Shown here piece after piece: positions 15,614 through 22,863 of a stretch of DNA of 32,182 nucleotides (position 1 is its first letter; each line of letters starts with the position of its first letter). Origin of the DNA: Candidatus Pacearchaeota archaeon (GTDB lineage Archaea; Nanobdellota; Nanobdellia; Pacearchaeales; GW2011-AR1); NCBI GenBank assembly GCA_018303945.1, contig JAGVXD010000012.1:1-32182 (forward strand), given 5' to 3'. The notes below the pieces were generated by a model. It saw only the letters and a program-made list of their open reading frames with translations. It ran no database searches and had not been told where the DNA came from. Both the position numbers and the translations under genes were made by a program.

Positions 15614-15625
15614 CTCTTAAGAAAT

Positions 15626-17059
15626 TTATTCCTGCCTTATGTGACCTACTTTCTTCTCTTCCACACCTCTTGGAGTTAATGTATTTGCATCCATAGCTTC
15701 TACGCTTTCTGTCGGCTTTGTCTTAAACTCTTCAATTAACCATTGCACCTGTGCCATTACTTCATTTCTCCTTGCCTCCCCATAAGGATACTTAATTTCA
15801 AAATCCGGTACTGGATTTGCCATATATTCTGTCCAAACATCCCTATCATAGACCCCTTGTGAAACTAACTGGCGATAATATTCTGTGTCTGGCTCTGGAT
15901 AAAGCACATTAAAAAATGGGTGTTTTATGTTGTGTTCTCTTATCTTCTCAGGAAGTTTTTCAACATAATCCATTTTATCTCTCTGCATCTCCAAAGGTGT
16001 GCCTATAATGAAATACCCCAACATGTCAATATTAGATCTATTCATTGCCTCGCAAAATCTATCAATATCCTGAATTGTCTCTGGTTTTCTGAACCATTTT
16101 AAAACGTCGCTGTCAAAATGCTCAAAGCCAACATGAATTCTCTTAAAACCATAATTAGTCAATTTCTCAAGCGTAGTATAATCTTTCATTCTTACCTGGC
16201 CTCTTCCAGACCATTCACTATTAAAACCTCTTTTATTCATCTCTGTAGATACTCTATCCAGATGATTTGGTATTACGTTAAAATTATCGTCTAGAATGTG
16301 AACGCTCCTGCATCCTATAGTGTATAAATACTCCATTTCATCCACGACTGCAGATGCATTTTTAAGCTGTGGCTTCTTTGTTTGAACATTGCAGAAAGTG
16401 CATTGCTGTGGACAGCCCACACTTGAGAACATTGGAAGCCTGTTTTCAGCTCTAAACAAAACAAATTCTTTTGGAAAATAAAAATTCACATCTAAAAATT
16501 TCCTTTGAGGAAAATTTATATCATTTATGTTAGTTGTGCAATAAATCTTTCCTTTTGGAGGTTTGCCATTTGATACTTCATCAACGGCTTTTCTAAACTC
16601 ATTCTCTGCCAAAGGACCTATAAAAACTGCATCTGCCCCGTTTTTCAATGCCGAATCCCCATAATGTGTTACATGCGGTCCTCCAACTGCCTTGTATGAT
16701 GCAGAAGTTTCACGGAGAATTCTGTTTAACGCCCAGACTTTTCTGTCTACTGATGTTATGCCCAAAACATCCGGCTTTTCAGATTCTATTCTCTGAATTG
16801 TTTCTTCAATTGACCATCCATGACTTGAAGCATCAAGTAGTTTTATGTCATATGTATCTTTAGGTAGATTTGAAGCAAGAGATAATATGCCCAGAGGCAT
16901 ATACTTAACGGCTTTAGGTTTGAAATGATTAGGCGTTGTCCAATTAACAAACTGTCCTTCTTCAGGAAGGGTCATAAGAACTATTTTATTCACTCTGCCT
17001 TTTGAACCATTTACTTTGAATTCTCCATACTCTCTTTCCATATTAATCTCATTTTCCAT
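15626..17059 (-). CDS. B12-binding-domain radical SAM protein
   Basis: Uses S-adenosylmethionine and a 4Fe-4S cluster to start radical chemistry. Residues about 25-165 look like the cobalamin-binding Rossmann domain (YMPLGILSLASNLP, VGGPHVTHYGDSAL, GADAVFIGPLAENEF), though the classical DxHxxG histidine motif is not clear (LLDASSHGW is the nearest). The radical SAM core follows with C216, C220 and C223 in VGCPQQCTFC, then HILDDNFNV and GYFIIGTPLE. Family members methylate or rearrange unreactive carbons in lipids, tetrapyrroles and antibiotics. Its place in a sugar locus suggests a sugar or lipid substrate, but this is inference. A TATA-like TATTTAAATAT lies at 17070-17080, nearer than usual to ATG 17059; ATG 17041 is another candidate start. 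Confidence 0.85.
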   Translation of the reverse strand: MENEINMEREYGEFKVNGSKGRVNKIVLMTLPEEGQFVNWTTPNHFKPKAVKYMPLGILSLASNLPKDTYDIKLLDASSHGWSIEETIQRIESEKPDVLGITSVDRKVWALNRILRETSASYKAVGGPHVTHYGDSALKNGADAVFIGPLAENEFRKAVDEVSNGKPPKGKIYCTTNINDINFPQRKFLDVNFYFPKEFVLFRAENRLPMFSSVGCPQQCTFCNVQTKKPQLKNASAVVDEMEYLYTIGCRSVHILDDNFNVIPNHLDRVSTEMNKRGFNSEWSGRGQVRMKDYTTLEKLTNYGFKRIHVGFEHFDSDVLKWFRKPETIQDIDRFCEAMNRSNIDMLGYFIIGTPLEMQRDKMDYVEKLPEKIREHNIKHPFFNVLYPEPDTEYYRQLVSQGVYDRDVWTEYMANPVPDFEIKYPYGEARRNEVMAQVQWLIEEFKTKPTESVEAMDANTLTPRGVEEKKVGHIRQE

Positions 17060-17126
17060 GATTATAGGCTATTTAAATATTCTTATTGAGAAGTTATATA
17101 TTTTTGTAGCAGTATTACATAGAAAT

Positions 17127-17137
17127 CTATTTAAATT
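17127..17137 (+). promoter_or_regulatory. TATA box of the first DegT aminotransferase gene
   Basis: CTATTTAAATT centred 26 bp before ATG 17158. It favours ATG 17158 over the upstream in-frame TTG 17143. Confidence 0.6.
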
Positions 17138-17157
17138 GAGTTTTGGCAACAATAATT

Positions 17158-18226
17158 ATGAGAGTAAAGTATTCTTATCTTGAAGAACAATTCAAAAATC
17201 CTGATTATATTCTTAGAGATTTGGAGAAACTTGTAAAAAGAGGAGATTTTACACTTGGAAAAGAAGTTGAAATATTTGAGAAGAGATTTGCCCAGCTTGC
17301 TTCTGCAAAATTTGCGGTTGGTGTTTCATCCGGAACTGCCGCTCTCTTGCTTGGATTGCAGGCAGTTGGAGTTGGGCATGGTGATGAAGTTATAACTGCT
17401 CCAAATACTTTTTTTGCGAGCGTTAATGCTATTGCTGCGGTTGGCGCAAAACCTGTTTTTGTAGATGTTGGAGAGGATTATAACATAAATAGTGAGCTTA
17501 TTGAAAACGCAATAAATGAGCGCACAGAGACCTGCGGCAATGAATGAAATTGTAGACATTGCCAGAAAACATGGACTAAAAGTAATTGAAGACGCGGCTC
17601 AAGCAATTGGAGCAAACTATCGTGGGAGGCATGTAGGTAATTTCGGAGATACAGGAGGATTTAGCTTCCATCCACTAAAGAATCTAAATGTGTGGGGTGA
17701 TGCTGGAATGATTATCACAAATAATCCAGATATATCTGTTTCTTTGTGTGAACTCCGTAATCAAGGATTAAAAGATAGAGATACTTGGACAAGATATGGG
17801 CACAATCTTAGAATTTCATCATTACAAGCATTGGTAGGTAAACATCTGATTAAAGACACTTCTGATTTGACAGAGAGAAGAATTGCAAATGCATTGAATT
17901 ATGACAAAGAACTAAGAGATATCGAAGAGATTACTTTTCCCCAGAGAATGATAGAATTGCGTGAGGTCTTTCATACATATGTAATACAAGCTGAAAGAAG
18001 AGACGAACTAAATAAATATCTAAACGAAAAAGGAATAGAATCTAAGATACACTATCCGGTGCCACTTCATTTGCAGCCGGCGACAAAATATCTGGGATAT
18101 AAAAAGGGAGATTTTCCTCAAACTGAAATGCAAGCAGAAAGAATTATATCTCTTCCTGTTCATCCATATCTAAAAGAAAGAGAAAAGAAGAAAGTTATTG
18201 AAACCATAAAGGAGTTTTACAGATAA
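17158..18226 (+). pseudogene. DegT/DnrJ/EryC1-family sugar aminotransferase, frameshifted
   Basis: PLP enzyme that aminates keto-sugars on nucleotide carriers. Two overlapping frames together make one protein. Frame 1 (17158-17526) encodes the N-terminal 123 residues (FAVGVSSGTAALLLGLQAV, DEVITAPNTFFASVNA). Frame 2 (from 17528) encodes 232 residues with the cofactor Asp in VIEDAAQAIGA and the PLP lysine in FHPLKNLNVWGDAG, through IKEFYR. At the joint the family's usual KAIIPVHLTG-type stretch of about 10 residues is missing and the frame shifts (about 29 nt lost), so frame 1 ends eight codons later at TGA 17545-17547. The joint lies exactly at the end of a 99-bp repeat shared with the next gene. 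True mutation or assembly error is not decided here. The stop overlaps the next ATG by one base. Confidence 0.85.
17428..17526 (+). repeat. 99-bp exact direct repeat, copy 1
   Basis: Identical base for base to 18499-18597, offset 1071 bp. Encodes AIAAVGAKPVFVDV...INERT in the first DegT gene. The flanks diverge at once on the left; on the right this copy runs straight into the deletion joint. Confidence 0.97.
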
Positions 18227-19203
18227 TGGAAGTACCTTATGTAAATATTGCCTTGCAATATAAAGGATTAGAACATGAGATTTTACCTGTTGTAAAAGAA
18301 GTTCTTAAAAGTGGAAGTTATATTCTTGGAAAAGAATTAAATCGTTTTGAGCATAGAATAGCTGGTTTTTGCAGAACAAGATACGCGATAGGAGTTGCGA
18401 ATGGAACTGACGCTCTTAGATTATCTTTACACGCGCTTAATATAGGGAGGGATGATGAGGTAATTACTGCTCCTAACTCTTTTATTGCAAGTGCCGGAGC
18501 TATTGCTGCGGTTGGCGCAAAACCTGTTTTTGTAGATGTTGGAGAGGATTATAACATAAATAGTGAGCTTATTGAAAACGCAATAAATGAGCGCACAAAC
18601 TATCGTGGAAGACGCACAGGTTCTCTGGGAGATGTCGGATGTTTCAGTACACATCCTCTTAAAACATTGCATACTGCCGGAGATGGGGGATTTATTACAA
18701 CTGACAGCCAAGAAATTTATGAAAGAATAATTAAATTGCGAAATCATGGTTTAAAGAACAGGGAAGAATCGGAATTTTTTGGATATAACAGTAGACTTGA
18801 TGAAATACATGCGGCTATTCTAAACACTCAATTAGAATATGTAGAGATATGGAATAAGCAAAGAAGAGATATTGCTCTCCGTTACAGCTCAGAGTTATCT
18901 CCCATTGTAGATACGCCTGAAGAAAAATCTTATGAGGAATCATCATATCACACGTTTGTAATTCAGGCTAAAAATCGCGATTCTTTGCGCCTGCATCTGT
19001 CCAATATGGGTATAGAAACAAAGATTCATTATCCCATTCCAATTCACCTGCAACAGGCGGCAAAATATCTAGGATATCGCTCTGGTGCATTTCCTGTTGC
19101 AGAAAGACAATCGAGCCAGATTCTCTCTCTTCCTGTGTATCCTGAATTAACATCAAAACAAATAGAAAAAGTTATTGAAGGAGTAACTTCTTTTTATAAA
19201 TAA
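18226..19203 (+). CDS. DegT/DnrJ/EryC1-family sugar aminotransferase with internal in-frame deletion
   Basis: Second aminotransferase in tandem with the first, sharing TAATG coupling and a GGAG site at 18211-18214. The 325-residue product has VANGTDALRLSLHALNI, DEVITAPNSFIASAGA, the PLP lysine in STHPLKTLHTAGDGG, and the family C-terminus IHYPIPIHLQQAAKYLGY. Compared with the reconstructed upstream paralogue it lacks about 39 residues right after INERT, jumping straight to NYRGRRTGSLGD. The missing part should carry the PVHLTG strand and the EDAAQA aspartate that binds the PLP ring nitrogen, so as written the enzyme should be inactive. Adding 39 residues gives about 364, the normal family length. 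An assembly artefact is likely. Confidence 0.85.
   Translation: MEVPYVNIALQYKGLEHEILPVVKEVLKSGSYILGKELNRFEHRIAGFCRTRYAIGVANGTDALRLSLHALNIGRDDEVITAPNSFIASAGAIAAVGAKPVFVDVGEDYNINSELIENAINERTNYRGRRTGSLGDVGCFSTHPLKTLHTAGDGGFITTDSQEIYERIIKLRNHGLKNREESEFFGYNSRLDEIHAAILNTQLEYVEIWNKQRRDIALRYSSELSPIVDTPEEKSYEESSYHTFVIQAKNRDSLRLHLSNMGIETKIHYPIPIHLQQAAKYLGYRSGAFPVAERQSSQILSLPVYPELTSKQIEKVIEGVTSFYK
18499..18597 (+). repeat. 99-bp exact direct repeat, copy 2
   Basis: Exact copy of 17428-17526 within the second DegT gene. Immediately after it the in-frame deletion of about 117 bp begins. The 13-mer CAAACTATCGTGG after the joint is also shared with the first gene. Confidence 0.97.
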
Positions 19204-19232
19204 ATTCTTAAATCCTATTTATTTTTTTATTG

Positions 19233-19375
19233 CTCAAACTGGGTGCAATACCCTCTAGCTCGCTACGATTTATAGTTTGAGGCTGAGAAGATTGTTTGAA
19301 CAATCTTCGAGGTGCTCAAGGATTTTTGTTGAATCCTTGACACTTAAAAATACCCTGTGGTTTGCTGGGATTTTT
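19233..19375. ncRNA. Intergenic segment made of four hairpins: candidate structured RNA or bidirectional terminator
   Basis: Between two convergent genes. Stem 1: CTCAAACT (19233-19240) with AGTTTGAG (19274-19281), enclosing GGGT-GCAAT-ACCC (19241-19253). Stem 2: GAAGATTGTT (19287-19296) with AACAATCTTC (19299-19308). Stem 3: TCAAGGATT (19316-19324) with AATCCTTGA (19332-19340). Stem 4: AAAAAT-A-CCC (19346-19355) with GGGATTTTT (19367-19375), ending 1 bp before the stop codon of the minus-strand gene. Stems 2 to 4 occupy almost every base. Such density exceeds a simple terminator. It could be a small RNA (an H/ACA-like form is conceivable, since ACA follows stem 3) or paired terminators. No family is recognised. 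Confidence 0.45.
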
Positions 19376-19376
19376 A

Positions 19377-20774
19377 TTAAATAAAATTAATGTGCTGCGG
19401 CACATGGGCTCTATCTGTATCTCTTAATGGAACTCCGTTTTCAACCCAACCATATACGACTTCATTTACCTTATCTTGAAGGCAGAGAGTTGCACACATT
19501 TTCTGCGGATTGAACTTATCTGAACCTAGATGCCCAATAACTTCCCAGTATTTATCGCTTGCCCAAATATCCTTGAAACGCTCTCTTGAATAATTACCTA
19601 TATGATACCTAGAATAGTCTTTTCCAAAGAAAGAACCGCATGGCGCGACAATGCAAGTGCCTGACATCTGAAGCATTAAAGGGGTGCCGAAACATTTAGA
19701 ATAACGCCTGTCTCTGCCAGTCATCATCTTAGTCCACTTTGCCTGCACGGAATAATCATCTATAGAAAGTGCCTCTGCGGTTTTTAGCAATGTGAGTGCA
19801 AGAGGGGTTTTATACCAGCTATAATCAACTCCCAGACTTCCTTTTTCGTCGTCGCTACAATGTTTAATTACTGTATAATCTGCTTTTAAGTCTCTGCCAA
19901 GCAAAGCAAGAGGAATAACTTGGTCTGCATACTCTGGAAGCAAAACCATTTGCAAGCCAATTGTTGTCTCCAAATTATTTTCCCGTTTTATGCGTATGCT
20001 CTCTCTTATACTCTCCAAAGCGCCTTCCCATTGTTTGTCGCTAACACCCATAACCTGCTTATAAGCTTCTCTCTCGCCTGCAGAGATATTAAAGCGGGCG
20101 TAGGTAAATGCGCGTATAAGCTCTAAGTCTGGATTTAGCTTTAACCCGTTTGTGCCAACAGCCATGTCAATCCCTTTTGATTTTCCATATAATACAAAAT
20201 CTCTAAAATATGGATTCTCTGTACTTTCTCCATCGCTCACTAAACTTACGCCGCGAACACCCTCTCCGGAGGCGTGACCTATTGTCGTGAAATCATCTAG
20301 AAGGTTTTGATAAGTTGCCCATTCTTCAGGTGAAGCTTTGTTAAACTGAAGACCAGCGTAGCAATATTCACAGCTGAAACTGCACTTTTGTGTAAGAGCC
20401 ATGTCAACTGTTATTGGAGCTATGCGCTCGCCTCTGCGCCAAGCTTCAAGACGTTCACGATGCTTCCAATGCTCTATTTTTGTAGAGTCTAAATGGAGCT
20501 TGCCTCTTGGATTGGGGGCATTTGGAGGACGCGGAGCAATTTCATCCATCTTACTTAGAATAATGTCTTGTAAGGCATTTGGCGTTCCTATGCGTCTTGC
20601 TTCTTCTCTTATTGAAGGCATTGCTGTCTCTATTTCATGAAGGACTTCTCTTGGACTAAAAGGATAGCTAAGAATTGACTGCACCTCATCAAATTGGCGT
20701 AGTATCTTATTTTCATTTACGCCTTTACGTCTGCGCTCATTTCTGGTTATTTCAGCAATTACATCATTTGTCAT
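19377..20774 (-). CDS. Radical SAM protein with SPASM-like C-terminal domain
   Basis: Predicted radical SAM enzyme with extra iron-sulfur cluster(s). From ATG 20774 (465 residues) there is a roughly 110-residue N-terminal extension, then the core CSFSCEYC with C131, C135 and C138, GVSLVSDGESTENPYF in the SAM-binding region, and AVGTNGLKLN. A C-terminal Cys-rich part follows (YSKCFGTPLML, TCIVAPCGSFFG, then MCATLCLQD) with the DIW and FKDIWAS pattern of SPASM domains. Such proteins modify peptides or sugars, or mature enzymes. Next to DegT aminotransferases it could act on a sugar or aminosugar. The in-frame TTG at 20786 is a less likely start. Its promoter is probably in the AT-rich divergent region near 20804. 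Confidence 0.85.
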   Translation of the reverse strand: MTNDVIAEITRNERRRKGVNENKILRQFDEVQSILSYPFSPREVLHEIETAMPSIREEARRIGTPNALQDIILSKMDEIAPRPPNAPNPRGKLHLDSTKIEHWKHRERLEAWRRGERIAPITVDMALTQKCSFSCEYCYAGLQFNKASPEEWATYQNLLDDFTTIGHASGEGVRGVSLVSDGESTENPYFRDFVLYGKSKGIDMAVGTNGLKLNPDLELIRAFTYARFNISAGEREAYKQVMGVSDKQWEGALESIRESIRIKRENNLETTIGLQMVLLPEYADQVIPLALLGRDLKADYTVIKHCSDDEKGSLGVDYSWYKTPLALTLLKTAEALSIDDYSVQAKWTKMMTGRDRRYSKCFGTPLMLQMSGTCIVAPCGSFFGKDYSRYHIGNYSRERFKDIWASDKYWEVIGHLGSDKFNPQKMCATLCLQDKVNEVVYGWVENGVPLRDTDRAHVPQHINFI

Positions 20775-20811
20775 AATAAACTTCAATTATACCTATTCCA
20801 CCCTATATAAA

Positions 20812-20821
20812 TTTTTATATA
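20812..20821 (+). promoter_or_regulatory. TATA-like box in the divergent region
   Basis: TTTTTATATA centred 26 bp before ATG 20843. The wider self-complementary AT block 20803-20822 may also serve the minus-strand radical SAM gene. Confidence 0.5.
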
Positions 20822-20842
20822 GTCTATTCTAAAGATTATAAT

Positions 20843-21256
20843 ATGAGTGATACTAAACCAATTTTATCTGCAACCGGATTAAATCGGGACTATTTGATAG
20901 CTCTTGGCAGTGTAGAACACTATCTTAAAAGAGTTGAACAAATATATGAAGAAAGTCTTCCCGGAAGATGGATACACCTTGCTGAAAGAACTTTAACAAA
21001 AAGGCCTGTTCAGAGATATACTGAATATCTTAATTCTATAGGCTGCACCGAAGAGATTATAAGTGATAGCAACAGAGATTTAGTAAGTGAGCTTGACAAG
21101 ATGGTTGATGAGATTAATAGGCTAAGTAGTGAAGATAATGTTCATTTACTGAAACTGAAAGAAAGTCAGGAGCGTAGGAGATTGCAAGAATTGTATAATT
21201 CTGCCAGAAATTTAATTCTCACGGGAAGAACAGATTATAAACCTCGGGAAGTTTAA
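20843..21256 (+). CDS. Hypothetical helical protein, 137 residues
   Basis: Not recognised. Soluble, charged and predicted nearly all helical; the second half (DLVSELDKMVDEINRLSS and LLKLKESQERRRLQELYNSA) could form a coiled coil. No cysteine pair or catalytic motif stands out, with a single Cys near residue 70. It is divergent from the radical SAM gene and shares its promoter region, which hints at joint control but does not show function. The start ATG matches the TATA spacing. Confidence 0.65.
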   Translation: MSDTKPILSATGLNRDYLIALGSVEHYLKRVEQIYEESLPGRWIHLAERTLTKRPVQRYTEYLNSIGCTEEIISDSNRDLVSELDKMVDEINRLSSEDNVHLLKLKESQERRRLQELYNSARNLILTGRTDYKPREV

Positions 21257-21316
21257 ATTCTTTATAGAAATGCATGCTTAAACAAAGAAGTGATTTTTCT
21301 AAGAGGGATAATAAGA

Positions 21317-21823
21317 TTATTTGCTTGAAATTATATTAATCGTTTCTTCTATAGTCAAAAAAGATTTATCAATTATGGTCCAATCAATTTTGTCTTTATT
21401 AAGAAAGAATGCTTCACGCAATTCTTTTGTTCTAACAAACATGATCTCTTCTTCTTCTCTTTCCCTTAATCTTTTAATTAGCATCTCTTCTGACGGCAAA
21501 ATTAAAAATAATTCTATATCCTCTCCAAGAGATTTTTTATAATCTTCAATTAAATCTTTTTTAGGAAGAACGTCATCAATAAAAACATCAAACCCTAAAT
21601 CCGTACTGTTTTTCGTAATGTCACAAATATTATTAGTAACTAATCTTCTCTGATCTTTTGCTTCCCGTGTCTTCAACCATGGAAGCGTATATCCTCCCTT
21701 AACCATCTTCCGTATTCTATCTGCTGATATCGCAACTCCTTTTGGCGCTTTTTCCGCCAATTTCATAGATATTGTTGTTTTTCCCGCTCCCGGAGGTCCA
21801 GTAATTACAATTATTTTTGGCAT
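21317..21823 (-). CDS. P-loop kinase of the AAA_33/adenylate-kinase-like type
   Basis: Small ATP-dependent kinase. The 168-residue protein has Walker A GPPGAGKTT at 8-16, AISADRIRKM around 32-41 (substrate-binding region of zeta-toxin/gluconate-kinase/CPT-like enzymes), the Walker B-like VFIDDVLP near 80-87, and the lid region RLREREEEE near 120. Substrate may be a nucleotide, sugar or antibiotic; motifs do not decide. No antitoxin-like partner is adjacent, so a zeta-type toxin role is not supported. A TATA-like box lies 26 bp upstream. Confidence 0.8.
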   Translation of the reverse strand: MPKIIVITGPPGAGKTTISMKLAEKAPKGVAISADRIRKMVKGGYTLPWLKTREAKDQRRLVTNNICDITKNSTDLGFDVFIDDVLPKKDLIEDYKKSLGEDIELFLILPSEEMLIKRLREREEEEIMFVRTKELREAFFLNKDKIDWTIIDKSFLTIEETINIISSK

Positions 21824-21844
21824 ATTCTCTAAGTATTATTTATG

Positions 21845-21855
21845 TTTAAATAAAT
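21845..21855 (-). promoter_or_regulatory. TATA-like box of the P-loop kinase gene
   Basis: Minus-strand ATTTATTTAAA, centred about 26 bp upstream of ATG 21823. Confidence 0.5.
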
Positions 21856-21985
21856 ATGCATACTGGGGCGGAGTTTTTAAAAGATTATTATTTTCTGGTA
21901 GAAGAATCGCCATATTGGTGTAAATAATAATATATATTTCCTAGACTTTTATTAATAACATAATTATATGTATTTAATTGTCTCT

Positions 21986-22031
21986 TAATTAAATTAGTTT
22001 AATTATTTAGCTCTAAAGTTATTTCTTTAGA
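21986..22031 (-). terminator. Two hairpins downstream of the 22061-22714 gene
   Basis: TAATTAAA-TTAG-TTTAATTA (21986-22005) and TCTAAAG-TTATTT-CTTTAGA (22012-22031) lie 30-75 bp after the stop codon in a gene-free, very AT-rich stretch (21856-22060). This suits transcription termination, although archaeal termination depends more on T-runs than hairpins. Confidence 0.35.
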
Positions 22032-22060
22032 TAGCACTTTTTGTTAAATACAAGTAAAAT

Positions 22061-22714
22061 TTAATAACCAGAATCCTGATGTAATATACAATTATGTGCA
22101 TCTTTTAGTGAAAGAGGAAATAAGTCACTAAAATCAACGCTTTTTGATGCATCAAAAATCATAGCATTTAGACTATCAGATTTTGGCAAAGATTTGTAAC
22201 CTCTTAAAGGTCTCCAAATTCCAGTTCTATCAAAAAATTCTTTTCTTTCTTTTTCCCAATATACGGAATGACAGATTTTTCCATTATCGTAATAAGCAAT
22301 AATTGCATTTTCATCCAAAGAATCCTTTCTATTAAATCTCTCTAAGTAATCTTCAATTCCAGGACATCTTTTTCCAACATCGGTTTTTCCATCTATTAAA
22401 ATATCTGAAGGTGTTAATCCTGCAAGATAAAGAGAGGTTCCAAAACAGTTAGAGCCGTATGCTTCTCCATTTGGAATTACTGAAGCGACAATTAGCCTCT
22501 CTTTGAACTTCTTAGCATCGAAAAAGTCAAATCTGCTTGAAAGTGTATAGTACCATCCTTTTTCTAAAGTATCAGAGACATGTTTTGGAAGATTTAAATT
22601 AGGATCTCCTTTGATTTCTTCTTTAACCCAATTAGTATTATATTCCACGCATTCTCCATCGTGAGTTATATCTAATACTTTTCCAGATCTAGGTAATGCG
22701 CTATGGTATGTCAT
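22061..22714 (-). CDS. Hypothetical protein with a possible NlpC/P60-like cysteine-histidine arrangement
   Basis: 217 residues from ATG 22714, a start chosen because a TATA box lies 27 bp upstream. An ATG at 22756 in the same frame would overlap the tRNA 3' half and the TATA box. I do not recognise the family. The order SNCFGTSLYLAGLTP (Cys at the start of a helix), then AIIAYYDNGKICHSVYWEK (His in a strand), then FFDRTGIWRPL resembles papain-like NlpC/P60 or permuted-transglutaminase folds with Cys before His. No signal peptide is seen, so an extracellular wall role is not supported. Function remains open. Confidence 0.65.
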   Translation of the reverse strand: MTYHSALPRSGKVLDITHDGECVEYNTNWVKEEIKGDPNLNLPKHVSDTLEKGWYYTLSSRFDFFDAKKFKERLIVASVIPNGEAYGSNCFGTSLYLAGLTPSDILIDGKTDVGKRCPGIEDYLERFNRKDSLDENAIIAYYDNGKICHSVYWEKERKEFFDRTGIWRPLRGYKSLPKSDSLNAMIFDASKSVDFSDLFPLSLKDAHNCILHQDSGY

Positions 22715-22735
22715 AATAAAATGCTCTATCCTAGG

Positions 22736-22748
22736 TTTAAAAATATAT
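22736..22748 (-). promoter_or_regulatory. TATA box of the 22061-22714 gene
   Basis: Minus-strand ATATATTTTTAAA, centred 27 bp before ATG 22714; decides the start codon. Confidence 0.6.
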
Positions 22749-22755
22749 CTTAGCA

Positions 22756-22790
22756 TGGTCCGTAGAAGAATTGAACTTCTGCCTTCTCGG
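22756..22790 (-). tRNA. Lone 3' half of a tRNA (split-gene half or integration scar)
   Basis: On the minus strand the sequence reads CCGAG (anticodon-stem 3' strand), AAGGC (variable loop, with the conserved C48), AGAAG-TTCAATT-CTTCT (perfect T arm with T54, T55, C56, A58 and C61), ACGGACC (acceptor 3' strand) and A as discriminator. All 3'-half landmarks are intact, but upstream there is no CTCGG, D arm or GGTCCGT 5' strand, nor any downstream, so it is neither a complete nor a permuted tRNA. A TATA-like AT tract at about 22835-22850 would start transcription about 30 nt before the half. Alternatives are a 3' tRNA half gene spliced in trans, or the duplicate left by an integrated element. 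Confidence 0.55.
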
Positions 22791-22863
22791 TTTTTAGCAT
22801 TGTTTTAATTCAACGAATTATCAGGTTCTGCGTGTAAATAATAATATATGGGAGGTAAAAATA

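Noticed and set aside
17158-19203. Programmed frameshift joining the two frames of the first DegT gene
   Set aside because: About 10 conserved residues are missing at the joint and no slippery sequence is present; deletion or misassembly explains it better.
21317-21823. Zeta-toxin of a toxin-antitoxin pair
   Set aside because: P-loop features are shared by many small kinases and no antitoxin-like gene is adjacent.
22715-22756. Longer start (ATG 22756) for the 22061 gene
   Set aside because: Would overlap the tRNA 3' half and its own TATA box; ATG 22714 fits the spacing.
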